Below are positions 19,006 through 28,397 of a DNA stretch of 64,000 nt, piece after piece (positions within the stretch are counted from its first letter, which is position 1; every line of letters begins with the position of its first letter). Source of the DNA: Actibacterium naphthalenivorans (GTDB taxonomy: Bacteria > Pseudomonadota > Alphaproteobacteria > Rhodobacterales > Rhodobacteraceae); contig NZ_JACIEQ010000001.1 of NCBI RefSeq assembly GCF_014196965.1, positions 1,302,001 to 1,366,000 of the forward strand, read 5' to 3'. The translations under genes and the position numbers were made by a program. The notes beneath the pieces are model-generated. The model was not told where the DNA came from. It worked only from the letters and a program-made list of their open reading frames with translations, and ran no database searches.

Positions 19006-20388
19006 TCAGAACGAAAAGCTGCGCGCGAAGCCAACGAAAATCGTATTCGATTCCCTGTCGGACGCACTGGTCTTGGTCGCCAGGGAATAGGTATAGCCCG
19101 TGGTCAGATCCCAGTCCGCGGTCAGGTTGCGGCGGTAGGAAAGGGTCAGGTCGGCCCGTTGAGTATCGGTGCCGCCGGTGGTCAGCACATTGTAATCGGC
19201 AACCGCAAGGCTGGCATCCAGCGCCGAGGTGTTGTTGATCAGATAATTATAGCCGACCGATACCCGCGTGCGCAGCGCCTCGTTGTCATTGTTGTCGGTC
19301 AGGGCCGACTGGGAAACGCTGGCGCGGAAGGTCGCGGTCGGGCGCTGATAGGAATAGGTCAGGTTGGCCACGGTCTGCGACGAGGTGGTATCGCTTTCCG
19401 TCACCCCGAGCGAGGCGGAAAGCGCACCGCGCGGAAGCTGCAGGCTACGCCCGACGCTGACCGTATCGCGGCGACCGGTAGAGGTGACGTCGGTGGCATA
19501 GCTGGCCGAAATCGTGCCGTTGGGCCGCTGCAAGGTCAGGCCCAGATTGGAACTCACCCCGTCCCTTTTGCGGGTGCTGCGCACACCGCCCAGAGTCTCG
19601 GTCGTTTCAACCTCTTTCTGCCGCAGGTCTCCGTTGAACTGCAGCGCGGGCGAGATGTCATAGACAACGCCGAGGCCGGCATATGTATCGATCTGCTCGG
19701 TATCGGTGACGTCTTCGTCGTTATATTCCTTGTACCCGGCCAGAAGGCTGATATCGGCGGTCGGGGTCACGCTGAACCGGGCGGCGGCATCCATCGAAAC
19801 CGTATCGCTGTCATACAACGAGGGATCGCTGGTGCCGGTGAAATCCCGCGCCGAGGCCCTGGCATTCAACGAAATACCGAACGGGCCGCCCACGCCGGTC
19901 AACAGGCCCATGCCGATCGCATAGTTGATGCGGTCGCCGGAATCGATCAGCAGGTCGGCCGCATCGAAGGTGGCGCCCTGTACCAGCTGGGTCAGCTGCA
20001 CCCGGCGATAGCTGGCATCGAAGGTCAGCTGGGTCGAAGACGATTCGCGAAAATAGCTGAGGCCAAGGTTCTGGCTGTCGATATTGGTATCGGTGCCGTC
20101 GGAATCGGCGAAATAACCCGCGTCGATCGTCACCCCGCCGGTGAAGGTCAGCGATTGCGCCGGCGTGCCGTAAACCGAGCTGAAGGACAGGTTGGTCCGC
20201 GAATAGACCGTCGTATCGGACGGCGGATTGGCAGCGAAACTGTAGTTGTCCGTCGCGCGGAAGGTCTGGTCGAGCGTGAAGGTGATCGCCGGACCAGTCT
20301 GCGCGAGGGCCTGTGCCAAAGGCCAGGCGCCTACCGCGAGCAGGGCGGGCGCCAGTACGAGGCGTGAACGAAGCATGGTTTTGGTCAC
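19006..20388 (-). CDS. Outer-membrane beta-barrel protein of an exopolysaccharide/exosortase locus
   Basis: A 460-residue protein with a signal peptide (LVLAPALLAVGAWPLAQALA) and many alternating amphipathic beta-strands such as TLDQTFRATDNYSF and RADLTLSYRRNLTADWDLTTGYTYSL. It ends in phenylalanine (SFSF), the C-terminal aromatic recognised by the BAM machinery. This matches the outer-membrane protein regularly found in PEP-CTERM/exosortase polysaccharide loci. It may form the outer-membrane exit or anchor for the polymer. Its ATG overlaps the stop of the OPX export gene by 4 bp, so the two are translationally coupled. Confidence 0.87.
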   Translation of the reverse strand: MTKTMLRSRLVLAPALLAVGAWPLAQALAQTGPAITFTLDQTFRATDNYSFAANPPSDTTVYSRTNLSFSSVYGTPAQSLTFTGGVTIDAGYFADSDGTDTNIDSQNLGLSYFRESSSTQLTFDASYRRVQLTQLVQGATFDAADLLIDSGDRINYAIGMGLLTGVGGPFGISLNARASARDFTGTSDPSLYDSDTVSMDAAARFSVTPTADISLLAGYKEYNDEDVTDTEQIDTYAGLGVVYDISPALQFNGDLRQKEVETTETLGGVRSTRKRDGVSSNLGLTLQRPNGTISASYATDVTSTGRRDTVSVGRSLQLPRGALSASLGVTESDTTSSQTVANLTYSYQRPTATFRASVSQSALTDNNDNEALRTRVSVGYNYLINNTSALDASLAVADYNVLTTGGTDTQRADLTLSYRRNLTADWDLTTGYTYSLATKTSASDRESNTIFVGFARSFSF

Positions 20389-20984
20389 TCGAACAGGCGC
20401 CTTTCAGGGACGAGAATAACGTCACCTTCGGCCAGAACGACATTCCCGCCAACCGCTGCGCCCTGCGACAAGGCACGGTAGTTGATCTTGTACACTTTCT
20501 CGGCCCCGGTGTTCGGGTCACGGCGGCGCAGCTGAACGCGCTTGGTGGCGGCGAACTTGGTGAAACCCCCGGTCTGGGCCAGCGCCTGAAGCAGGGTGGT
20601 GCCCGGTTCGACCTGAACAAGGCCGGGCCCGTTGATCTCACCCAGAACATAGATGTTCACGGTTGTCAGCGCGGTGACCGCGGCGGCAGGCGCCAGATTG
20701 GCGACAGAGACATAGACAGTCGGCTCGGACGCGAAGTTGGAGGCGATACCGGCGGTAACCGCGCGCTCGACCTGGCTGAGCGTGCGCCCGGCGGCGGTTA
20801 CGGTGCCCGCGAAGGGAAAGCTGATCTTCCCATCGGGCAGCACAAGCGCGGTTCGGTTGAGCGTTGCGTCTTCCAGCACTTCGATGCGGATCGTGTCGCC
20901 GGGCTGGATAAGATAGTTGCCATTGGCTGCGGCGGCGGATGTCGCCACAAACAGCGACAGAAATAGAAAAGCGAAGCGTTTCAT
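20385..20984 (-). CDS. Polysaccharide export protein (Wza/OPX family)
   Basis: A small OPX protein of 199 residues. After a signal peptide (MKRFAFLFLSLFVATSAAAA) comes the Poly_export domain starting NYLIQPGDTIRIEV, with LPDGKISFPFAG. One SLBB-like domain follows (VYVLGEINGPG-type repeat with LLQALAQTGGFT) and the protein ends EGDVILVPERRLFE. It lacks the long C-terminal helix of Wza, so it may work with the downstream beta-barrel to cross the outer membrane. The ATG at 20984 follows GAGG. Two TTG codons in frame just upstream are less likely starts. There is no lipobox cysteine. Confidence 0.92.
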   Translation of the reverse strand: MKRFAFLFLSLFVATSAAAANGNYLIQPGDTIRIEVLEDATLNRTALVLPDGKISFPFAGTVTAAGRTLSQVERAVTAGIASNFASEPTVYVSVANLAPAAAVTALTTVNIYVLGEINGPGLVQVEPGTTLLQALAQTGGFTKFAATKRVQLRRRDPNTGAEKVYKINYRALSQGAAVGGNVVLAEGDVILVPERRLFE

Positions 20985-21146
20985 CAACAAACCCTCGTTA
21001 AGTGCGCCCCCAAGCGTGCTATGCGTCTTTCTTATGCTGTTTGCGGCCTTCGGGGCAAAAAATTTCTGAATTTGGGCAAAAATATGTCGGCAAATGAAGA
21101 ACAGCCGTCGCCCTGAAGCAACACATTCTGCCGTAGGGTAAGCTGC

Positions 21147-23576
21147 CTATCCGTCATTCTTCAACTGCAGCAGCAATTGCCGCGCGTCGTCGAACTCCGG
21201 GCGGGCGGTCTCACCCGCAAGCTGCAGCGTTTTCTCAAGCTGGGCCTGCGCGTCATCCGGCCGGTTCAGCGCGATATAGGTCTTGGCCAGATGATACTGA
21301 ACCAGCGGGTCCTGCGGCAGACCGGCGGCGGCGGGCTCCAGATGGGTCAGCGCCTCGCGGTAGTCCCCGCGACGATAGGCGATCCAGCCATAGGTATCCT
21401 GATAGGGCGGGAAATCGCTGCCACGCAGGCGGCGGGCCACGGCATAGGCACGTTCCAGACTGTCGGCATCGTCACGCACCGTGGAAAGGAGGCTGGCCAG
21501 ATTGTTCGCGATGACGCTGGTAGAAGTGTTCTGGGCATAGAGCTTTTCGTAGATCCCGATCGCGCCCTGGGTATCGCCGCCCTGTTCCAGCAACGTCGCC
21601 TTCGCCCACAGCAGATCGCGCCCTTCGGGCAGAATCTCCAGCGCCCGGTCCAGTTCGGTCGCCGCCGCATCGGGGCGGCCGTCGCGCGACAGGGTGCGCA
21701 CAAGCTCCAGCCACAGCCGTTCCGACGTGCTGTAATCCTTCAGCAGGCTCCGATAGCGCTGTTCGGCGGCCTTGAAATCACCGGTCGAGGCATAGACGGC
21801 GGCATCGAGGAAGCGAAAGGCCAGTTCATCGGGGCTCTCGGCCAGCAGCTCGTCGAGATAGGTCCGCGCGGCGTCGGGCTTGCCGTTCAACAGATGCGCC
21901 CGCACGATGGCAACCTGCGCCGCGGTGGCGCTGTCGTCTTCCCGTGTCAGGGTTTCGAGAAAGGCGATCGCGTCGGCATTGTTCGTCTGGCCGCGCAGGA
22001 TGCTGAACCGCAGCCTGTCGGCCTGGGCCGTTCCGGCGTCGGTGTCGAGCCCGCGCAGCGCGCGCTCGACCTGCTCGGCGCGGGGCCAGTCCTTGAGCCG
22101 GATGTAAAGCTGGCCAAGCTCCACCAGAACCGGATAGCTGCCGGGCGCCAGCCGCAGCGCATCGATCAACACGCCTTCGGCGGGCAGCAGCTTGTCAGAG
22201 GCAATCAGGAATTTCGCATAGCGCAGGCTTTCGGCCGGCGCGCTGTTGGAGGCTTGCACCGCCAGCGACAACAGCTCGCCCGAGAGTTCGCGATCCCCGT
22301 TGCGGGCGTGGGCGGCGGACATCAGCGTCATGATGCCCGGATCGTCGGGCTTTTGATCCAGCGCGGAGCGCAGCACATTGATCGCCTCGTCGGCCTGGTC
22401 GGCCTCGATCAGCCAGGCGGCGCGCATTTTCAGCGCCTCGACCATGCCCACATCCTCGGCCAGCACCTCTTCGACAAGGGCGCGGGCGCCCACCTCGTTG
22501 CCGCTGCTGGCCAGGATACGGGCAAAGGCGACCTTGATCTCGCGCGTCTGTACCGAAGGTTCGGCATTGGCGACGACATCTTCCAGCTCGGCGATCGCTT
22601 CGGCCTGCTGACCCATGTCGAACGCCAGCCCGGCGCGCATTGCCCGGAACCGATCCGTGTTGGTGCCGTCCTCGATGAATTTGTCCAGCTCGGCCTGCGC
22701 GACCTGCGGGCCACGCGCGGAAATCAGGAACTGGATCAGCGTGATTCGGGCATCGTCATTCTGAACGCCGGGGGTGATCTGTTCGCGCAGGAACGCCTCG
22801 GCGGCGTCACTGTCTTCGCGCGACAGGTAATACCGGATCAGAAGCGCCTTGGAGGCCTCATCATCGGGAAACAGGCGCACCATCTCGCGCAGACGCGCTT
22901 CAACGTCTTCTTCACGGCCCTGACGGCTGAGAAGCTGCAGCCGCATCCGGTAAAGCTGGATGTTCTCCGGGTAGAGGGCGATCGTCTCGCCGATCTCGGC
23001 CAGCGCCTTGTCTTCGTCTCCATTGCGCAGAAAGCCGTCGATGATGACGCTGCGGACGATCTCATTCTCCGGCAGGATGGGTTTCAGCGTCAGCGCCCGG
23101 TCCAGCATCGCGGCCTGGGTGGCCTGATCGCCATCCTGAATCGCCCGGCGGAAGGTAATCGCAGTGTCCAGCGCCTGAATCCGCGGATCCTCCGGCGCCA
23201 TTTCAAGCGCGAGCCGGGTATGGCGGCGCGCTTCTTCCCAATTCTGGGTTTTCACGGCCAGCTCGGCCAGTTCGCGCCGGCCCTCGAAGAAATCGGGATG
23301 CTGTTCGACAAGCCGAAGGTATTGGCTGAACGCTTCCTGATAGTTCCCCCGCTCCAGCACCGTCTTGGCATAAATATGCCGGGCGTCGCGATGCGCCGGG
23401 TCGAGTTTGAAAACATTGCGGAATTCAAGAAGGGCGCGATCCACGTCGCCCTCCTGCAGCAGGGCGATACCCTTTTGATAGTGGTTCTCCGCACGCTCTT
23501 CGGCCGAGTCGCAGGCCGACACGAATGTCAGGCCGCAGACAATCAGAAGAACGCGAAAGATGTTGCCAAACGTCAT
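21147..23576 (-). CDS. TPR-repeat lipoprotein of the exosortase/exopolysaccharide system (PrsT-like)
   Basis: About 809 residues. The N-terminus MTFGNIFRVLLIVCGLTFVSAC is a lipoprotein signal with its lipobox cysteine, giving a membrane-anchored periplasmic protein. The rest is a superhelix of about 20 tetratricopeptide-like repeats (for example HYQKGIALLQEGDVDRALLE and AYAVARRLRGSDFPPYQDTY at the C-terminus). Large TPR lipoproteins of this kind accompany exosortase polysaccharide loci and probably scaffold export proteins. The ATG at 23576 follows AAGG at 8 nt. The frame is open a further 20 codons upstream without lipoprotein features. It is transcribed with the sugar transferase gene ahead of it. 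Confidence 0.9.
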   Translation of the reverse strand: MTFGNIFRVLLIVCGLTFVSACDSAEERAENHYQKGIALLQEGDVDRALLEFRNVFKLDPAHRDARHIYAKTVLERGNYQEAFSQYLRLVEQHPDFFEGRRELAELAVKTQNWEEARRHTRLALEMAPEDPRIQALDTAITFRRAIQDGDQATQAAMLDRALTLKPILPENEIVRSVIIDGFLRNGDEDKALAEIGETIALYPENIQLYRMRLQLLSRQGREEDVEARLREMVRLFPDDEASKALLIRYYLSREDSDAAEAFLREQITPGVQNDDARITLIQFLISARGPQVAQAELDKFIEDGTNTDRFRAMRAGLAFDMGQQAEAIAELEDVVANAEPSVQTREIKVAFARILASSGNEVGARALVEEVLAEDVGMVEALKMRAAWLIEADQADEAINVLRSALDQKPDDPGIMTLMSAAHARNGDRELSGELLSLAVQASNSAPAESLRYAKFLIASDKLLPAEGVLIDALRLAPGSYPVLVELGQLYIRLKDWPRAEQVERALRGLDTDAGTAQADRLRFSILRGQTNNADAIAFLETLTREDDSATAAQVAIVRAHLLNGKPDAARTYLDELLAESPDELAFRFLDAAVYASTGDFKAAEQRYRSLLKDYSTSERLWLELVRTLSRDGRPDAAATELDRALEILPEGRDLLWAKATLLEQGGDTQGAIGIYEKLYAQNTSTSVIANNLASLLSTVRDDADSLERAYAVARRLRGSDFPPYQDTYGWIAYRRGDYREALTHLEPAAAGLPQDPLVQYHLAKTYIALNRPDDAQAQLEKTLQLAGETARPEFDDARQLLLQLKNDG

Positions 23577-23690
23577 CAACTTGCCTTGCTCATCCGATGG
23601 TGGGCCACAGATACCCGACTGCGGGATGCGGCGCAAACAACTCGCGACGCGTGATCTACGGAAATGCAGGAAATGGTATGTTTCGCGCCG

Positions 23691-24380
23691 TCAGTAGCCG
23701 GTGCCGCGGAACACCACGGAAACCGTCTTGAACATGATCGACAGATCGGTCTTCAGCGACACTTCCTGATCATAGCGCGTGTCGTAAATCGCGCGGCTCT
23801 TGAACTCGCTGTCATTCCGGTTGGACACCTGCCAGGGGCCGGTGATGCCGGGGCGCAGCTTGTAATAGGCGGAGCCGGGATAGAGATCCTGCTGAGAAGA
23901 CAGCATCGGGCGCGGGCCGACAATGGCCATCTCGCCCTTCAGCACGTTCAGGAATTGCGGCAGCTCGTCCATCGAGGTCTTGCGCAGCAACCGGCCGACG
24001 CGGGTGACGCGCGGGTCGGATTTGAGCTTTTGCGACACTTCCCATTCGCACCGGGCCTCGGGATCACTGGCCAGATGACGCTCGAGCTGCGCCTCGGCGT
24101 CGGGCACCATCGTTCGCAGCTTCCACATTTCGAAGGTCTTGCCGTTCAGGCCGACGCGGCGCTGGCGAAAGAAGGGCCGACCGCCGTCAAGCGCCACAAG
24201 CAGCGCGAAGATCAGGATGAGAGGGGCGACGAACGGGGCAGTAGCGAGGATCAGCGCACTGTCCAATATCCGTTTGCCGAAATTGCGGTAAAAACTTTGG
24301 GATTCAGATGCAGCGATCACAGCCATTGACTTGGTAAGCGCTTCGGCGTCTTCGGAGTTTTTCGGGAAGTTGACCGTCAT
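23691..24380 (-). CDS. ExoY/WcaJ-like initiating sugar transferase
   Basis: A 229-residue polyprenol-phosphate hexose-1-phosphate transferase. One hydrophobic membrane segment (about 35-60, SALILATAPFVAPLILIFALL) precedes the conserved cytoplasmic domain with RVGLNGKTFEMWKLRTM, KLKSDPRVTRVGRLLRKTS, DELPQFLNVLKGEMAIVGPRP and the LRPGITGPWQV block. It attaches the first sugar phosphate to undecaprenyl phosphate and so commits the repeat unit. It is the first gene of the left-going operon, reading out of the long divergent control region. The ATG at 24380 is preceded by a GGTGGG box. Confidence 0.94.
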   Translation of the reverse strand: MTVNFPKNSEDAEALTKSMAVIAASESQSFYRNFGKRILDSALILATAPFVAPLILIFALLVALDGGRPFFRQRRVGLNGKTFEMWKLRTMVPDAEAQLERHLASDPEARCEWEVSQKLKSDPRVTRVGRLLRKTSMDELPQFLNVLKGEMAIVGPRPMLSSQQDLYPGSAYYKLRPGITGPWQVSNRNDSEFKSRAIYDTRYDQEVSLKTDLSIMFKTVSVVFRGTGY

Positions 24381-24414
24381 TAAAAAACCCACCGACGCCG
24401 TCGCCGATGCCTCG

Positions 24415-24429
24415 TTAAGGTACTACTAA
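24415..24429. promoter_or_regulatory. CtrA-like site, TTAA-N7-CTAA
   Basis: TTAA at 24415-24418, seven bases, then CTAA at 24426-24429. One mismatch to the CtrA consensus TTAA-N7-TTAA. It lies 35 bp upstream of the sugar transferase start codon. Confidence 0.35.
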
Positions 24430-24497
24430 GGCCTTCAAGCTAGCCCGTCGGAACATGTGACGCGAATGGAATCACGCGCAATCACTACAAACCATGG

Positions 24498-24514
24498 TTA
24501 GCACCCGGTTAAAC
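24498..24514. promoter_or_regulatory. CtrA-like site, TTAG-N7-TTAAAC
   Basis: TTAG at 24498-24501, seven bases, then TTAA at 24509-24512 followed by AC. One mismatch to the CtrA consensus. It is the second such site within 85 bp in the divergent region. Confidence 0.38.
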
Positions 24515-25043
24515 ATTTTGCAATTTTGCTTTCCCGTTTCTGCGGGTGCAGCATAAGTGTAAGTGTCTAAAATTTATGAAATTTTGGCATTTCGGCGTCA
24601 ATTGTGCCTATTTTGTCGCGCGAGACTTGGCGGGCGCCCAACAGTTAAGCCACGGACCCACGCAAAATCGTGAACAATCGCCCTTTCGACAGGGAACTTT
24701 TTCGAAACTGGATACTATGGCAGCCGAATCGGAAACCGGCGGGCGCAAACACGGCGCAGAAGCTTGCGGCGAATCGAATGAGCGCGTCCACAGCAATCCG
24801 CAGCGCCGGGCGGCCCGTCAAAGGGGCGAAACCGCGCCGTTTGGTTCCGCTGCGTTGTCAACCGGCCGCGAATGGGGTCATTGTACCCGTGGCAATACAA
24901 CTCAACGGGTTTTCATCACTTATGGGGTGAACTGAATTTTAAATGCGGATAACAACTTGGCGTGCTGGTTGTTCCTTCTGGGCGGTAAGACCCGGGCGTA
25001 CTAGAAGGATGTAATTTAACAAGTAAACCGTGTTGAGGACCGC

Positions 25044-25955
25044 TTGAAACAGGTGGATACCGTGTCCAGTTCCGGACTTTATACAGACTTCTTTGGATTG
25101 ACGGAGCGGCCGTTCACGCTGCTTCCCGACCCGGACTTCCTTTACTGGACGGGGGCGCACAGGCGTGCCTTCACCATTCTGGAATACGGGATCGTCTCGC
25201 GCGCGCCGATCACGGTGATCACCGGCGAGGTGGGCGTGGGCAAGACCACGCTGGTGCAGGCGCTGCTGCGCGCCGTGGGCGAGGACACGCGGATCGGGCT
25301 GATCTCGAACGCCCAGGGGGGCCGGGGCGAACTGTTGCGCTGGGCGCTGAACGCGCTGTCCGTCGAGGTGGACCCCGGGCTTGACTATGTGGGCCTGTTC
25401 CAGCGGCTTCAGGATTATCTGCTGGAGGAATACTCGGCTGGCAACCGGGTGGTGCTGATCATCGACGAGGCGCAGAACCTTTCGGTGGAAGCCCTTGAAG
25501 AACTGCGGATGCTCACGAATATAAACTCCAACAAGGACGAACTGCTGCAGCTTGTTCTGGTGGGGCAGCCCGAGTTGCGGGAAATGGTCACCCGGCCAAG
25601 CCTGCGCCAGTTCGCGCAACGCGTCGTGGCCAGCTTTCACCTGAGCGCGATGAGCGCGGAGAATGTGGAACAGTATATTCATCACCGCATGAAACACGCG
25701 GGCGGCACCGGCGACGAGTTCACGAAAGAGGCGATAAAGTTGGTCTATGAGAACTCGGGCGGGATTCCGCGGATCACCAACAAGATATGCGACGTGGCGA
25801 TGGTTTATGCCGCAGCCGAAGGCAGCCGGACGATCGAGGCGGAAACCGTGCGCGAAGTATTGGATGACAACATCTTTCTGGTGACGCGCCCCGCCGAAGA
25901 CGGCGATGATGACGGCGCAACCACAAGAACAAATTCCGAAGAGGCAGCAGAATGA
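25044..25955 (+). CDS. ExeA/PEP-CTERM-locus-type AAA ATPase
   Basis: A 303-residue P-loop ATPase of the general secretion ExeA-like group found in exosortase polysaccharide loci. It has YTDFFGLTERPFTLLPDP at the N-terminus, Walker A GEVGVGKTT (61-69), Walker B VVLIIDEAQNLS, and a sensor region LVGQPELREM. The C-terminal tail is acidic. It probably energises or regulates export complex assembly at the inner membrane. The start may be TTG 25044, after GAGGA, or GTG 25062, after AGGTGG. Its stop overlaps the next start in ATGA. Confidence 0.9.
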   Translation: MKQVDTVSSSGLYTDFFGLTERPFTLLPDPDFLYWTGAHRRAFTILEYGIVSRAPITVITGEVGVGKTTLVQALLRAVGEDTRIGLISNAQGGRGELLRWALNALSVEVDPGLDYVGLFQRLQDYLLEEYSAGNRVVLIIDEAQNLSVEALEELRMLTNINSNKDELLQLVLVGQPELREMVTRPSLRQFAQRVVASFHLSAMSAENVEQYIHHRMKHAGGTGDEFTKEAIKLVYENSGGIPRITNKICDVAMVYAAAEGSRTIEAETVREVLDDNIFLVTRPAEDGDDDGATTRTNSEEAAE

Positions 25956-27478
25956 ACTCCGACGTTAAGTATTTTGTCGCCCTTTTCGTCCGGCGACTTC
26001 CGGTTTTTCTTATTGTCTTTCTGGGCTTCGCGGCAGCCGCGCTGTCGGCGGCGATGCTGTTGCCCACGGTCTATTCCTCAGGCGCCAAGCTGTTGATCGA
26101 ATCGGCGCAGATCCCGGGCAACCTGGCGACGTCGACGGTGCAGGTGGCCGCGTCGGAACAGCTTCAGATCATCCAGCAGCGGATCCTGACCCGCGCGATC
26201 CTGATCGACGTGGCGCGGGCGCATGACGTCTATGAACACATGGATGACATGTCCCCGGACGAGATCGTTGCCAGAATGCGCAACGACACCAACATCCGCG
26301 GCACCTCCGGGCGCAACGCCGCCACGATCATGAACATTCAGTTCCAGGCCCGTTCGGCGGCGATTTCGGCCAACGTGGTGAATGACTATGTGACCCGGAT
26401 CCTGGATCAGAACGTGCGGCTGCGCACCGGGCAGGCGCAAGACACGCTGGAGTTCTTCAAGCAGGAGGTCGACAGGCTGGGCGCGGAACTGGATCGGCGC
26501 AGCGCCGCCATCCTGGATTTTCAGAACGCCAATGCCGATGCGCTTCCCACCGGGCTTCCGTTCCGGATGTCTCGTCAGAGCACGCTTCAGGCGCAGGTCG
26601 ACCAGTTCCTGCGCGACAAGGCGGCGCTGATCGAACAGCGCAACCGCCTGATCGAGATTTTCGAGACCACGGGCCAGCTGAACACCACCACAACGGCCAA
26701 TCAGAGCCCCGAAGAGCGTCAGCTTGTCTCGCTCAAGGATCAGCTTGCGGCCGCGCTGGCGATTTATTCCGAGGAAAACCCGCGGGTCAAAGTGCTGCAG
26801 GCGCGGATCGCCCAGCTTGAGGAAACCGTGCGCGCGCAATCCGGGGTCGGCGCTGCCGCGAACGGCACGACGATGCTGGACGTGCAGCTTGCCCAGATCG
26901 ACGCGCGGGTCGATGCCATCGACGCGCAGATCGAGCAGGCCGAGGGCGAGCTTGCCGTGCTGCAGGATGCGATCGGGCGCACCCCGGCCAATGACATCGC
27001 CCTGCAGGCGCTGCAGCGCGAGCACAACAACATCCAGGAGCAGTATAACTCGGCCGTTCAACGCCTCTCGGCCGCCGCGACCGGCGAGCGGATCGAGCTT
27101 CTGTCCAAGGGTCAGCGCATCACGGTGATCGAACAGGCCGTTGCGCCCACCGAACCCACCAGCCCCAACCGCCCGATGATCGCCATCGGCGGCACCGCCG
27201 CCGGGCTGGCCGCGGGCCTTGGCCTGGTGTTCCTGATCGAGTTGCTGAACAAATCGGTGCGCCGCCCGGCGGATATCGCCAAGGGGCTGAACATCACGCC
27301 ACTTGCGACGATCCCGTTCAACCGTACCGGCGGAGAGCTGGTCCGGCGGCGGGTTATCGTGCTGGTGATCCTGGCCGTGTTCCTGGCCGGGGTGCCGGCC
27401 GCGCTATATGCCATACATACCTATTACCTGCCGCTTGACCTTATCATGAGCCGCGCGGTCGCACGGTTGAGCCTGTAA
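25952..27478 (+). CDS. Wzz/GumC-type polysaccharide co-polymerase
   Basis: A 508-residue chain-length determinant. Two transmembrane helices (about 14-36 and 410-430) flank a long periplasmic part rich in coiled coil (residues 150-380, for example EFFKQEVDRLGAELDRRS and RIAQLEETVRAQ). The Pro-rich entry to the second helix, APTEPTSPNRP, is typical of Wzz proteins. A further hydrophobic segment sits near the C-terminus (VIVLVILAVFLAGVPAALYA). It controls polymer length with the kinase encoded next. The ATG overlaps the preceding stop codon. Confidence 0.93.
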   Translation: MNSDVKYFVALFVRRLPVFLIVFLGFAAAALSAAMLLPTVYSSGAKLLIESAQIPGNLATSTVQVAASEQLQIIQQRILTRAILIDVARAHDVYEHMDDMSPDEIVARMRNDTNIRGTSGRNAATIMNIQFQARSAAISANVVNDYVTRILDQNVRLRTGQAQDTLEFFKQEVDRLGAELDRRSAAILDFQNANADALPTGLPFRMSRQSTLQAQVDQFLRDKAALIEQRNRLIEIFETTGQLNTTTTANQSPEERQLVSLKDQLAAALAIYSEENPRVKVLQARIAQLEETVRAQSGVGAAANGTTMLDVQLAQIDARVDAIDAQIEQAEGELAVLQDAIGRTPANDIALQALQREHNNIQEQYNSAVQRLSAAATGERIELLSKGQRITVIEQAVAPTEPTSPNRPMIAIGGTAAGLAAGLGLVFLIELLNKSVRRPADIAKGLNITPLATIPFNRTGGELVRRRVIVLVILAVFLAGVPAALYAIHTYYLPLDLIMSRAVARLSL

Positions 27479-27532
27479 CATGTGCACATCGCGCCGCATC
27501 GCATGTGTCACCGATACGAGTGAGGAAATCTG

Positions 27533-28357
27533 ATGGAAAAGCTTCAGGCAGCCCTGGAACAGGCGCGTCGGCAACGAACCGAAGGCGCCTCGGAGCGCGG
27601 TCCGGCCAAGGCGGCGCTGGTGCGGCCGCTGCAACAGAACGTGGTCGAGGCATGGGACGCGCTGCAACCGCTGAATGCCGACCCCAAGCTGCTGCAGCGC
27701 AACCGGGTCTACACCTCTCTGGGCAACGCCTATGCCACGCCCTATGACATGCTGCGCACCAAGATGTTCCAGTTGATGAACGCGAATGGCTGGCGCCGCG
27801 TCGCGATCACATCGCCCAGCCCGGGCAGCGGCAAGACGACAACCACCGCCAACCTGGCCTCCAGCTTCGGCCGGCAGGTCGACCTGCGCTCGGTCGTGAT
27901 GGACATGGACATGCGCCGCCCGTCGCTGGCGCGCGTGTTCGGGCACAGCGGCACCTACAGCGTGTTCGACGTGCTGGAAGAAACCGTACCCTTTGCCGAA
28001 CAGGCCCTGCGCTTTGGCAAGAACGTGGCGCTGTCGATGAACACCAAGACGGCGCGCGACCCCTCCGAGCTTTTCCTGCGGCGGCGCACGGCCGAGATCA
28101 TCGACGAGATCGAGAACACCTATCAGCCCGGCATCATGCTGTTCGACATGCCGCCGGTGCTGTCGAATGACGACACGCGGGCATTTCTGGACAATGTCGA
28201 TTGCGCACTGATCGTGGCCGAGGCCGAACAATCGACCATCAAACAGATCGACCTGTGCGAGCGTGAACTGGCCGAGCAGACCAATGTGCTGGGCGTCGTG
28301 CTGAACAAATGCCGTTTTTCCGATGATTCCTACGGGTACGGATACGGCCTGAACTAG
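27533..28357 (+). CDS. CpsD/BY-kinase-type tyrosine autokinase
   Basis: A 274-residue bacterial tyrosine kinase of the CapB/CpsD type. Walker A is SPSPGSGKTTTT (94-105), Walker A' is VVMDMDMRRP (121-130), and Walker B lies in IMLFDMPPVLSNDD. The C-terminus SYGYGYGLN is a short tyrosine cluster, the usual site of autophosphorylation. Its partner activator is expected to be the Wzz-type protein encoded 54 bp upstream, since the kinase has no transmembrane segment of its own. Phosphorylation cycles should regulate polymer length or output. Confidence 0.92.
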   Translation: MEKLQAALEQARRQRTEGASERGPAKAALVRPLQQNVVEAWDALQPLNADPKLLQRNRVYTSLGNAYATPYDMLRTKMFQLMNANGWRRVAITSPSPGSGKTTTTANLASSFGRQVDLRSVVMDMDMRRPSLARVFGHSGTYSVFDVLEETVPFAEQALRFGKNVALSMNTKTARDPSELFLRRRTAEIIDEIENTYQPGIMLFDMPPVLSNDDTRAFLDNVDCALIVAEAEQSTIKQIDLCERELAEQTNVLGVVLNKCRFSDDSYGYGYGLN

Positions 28358-28397
28358 CTTGCCTGCGTCCGCAGGGTCTTGTGACGGAAGAGAACGC

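Larger units (their letters stand above)
24381..25043. promoter_or_regulatory. Long divergent control region of the exopolysaccharide locus
   Basis: These 663 bp separate the two main operons. The part from about 24,500 to 24,640 is strikingly AT-rich for this window, and the right end (24,930-25,030) is again AT-rich. No ORF here has a credible ribosome binding site and protein-like composition. Two CtrA-like half-site pairs lie close to the sugar transferase start. The length suggests long 5' leaders or several regulator sites on both sides. Confidence 0.6.

Noticed and set aside
21177-23654. An 825-codon plus-strand frame opposite the TPR lipoprotein
   Set aside because: The minus strand shows clear TPR repeats and a lipobox. 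The plus frame is a composition artefact.
24546-24935. A 129-codon frame in the divergent exopolysaccharide control region
   Set aside because: No ribosome binding site, an unlikely amino acid composition and AT-rich surroundings. Treated as non-coding.
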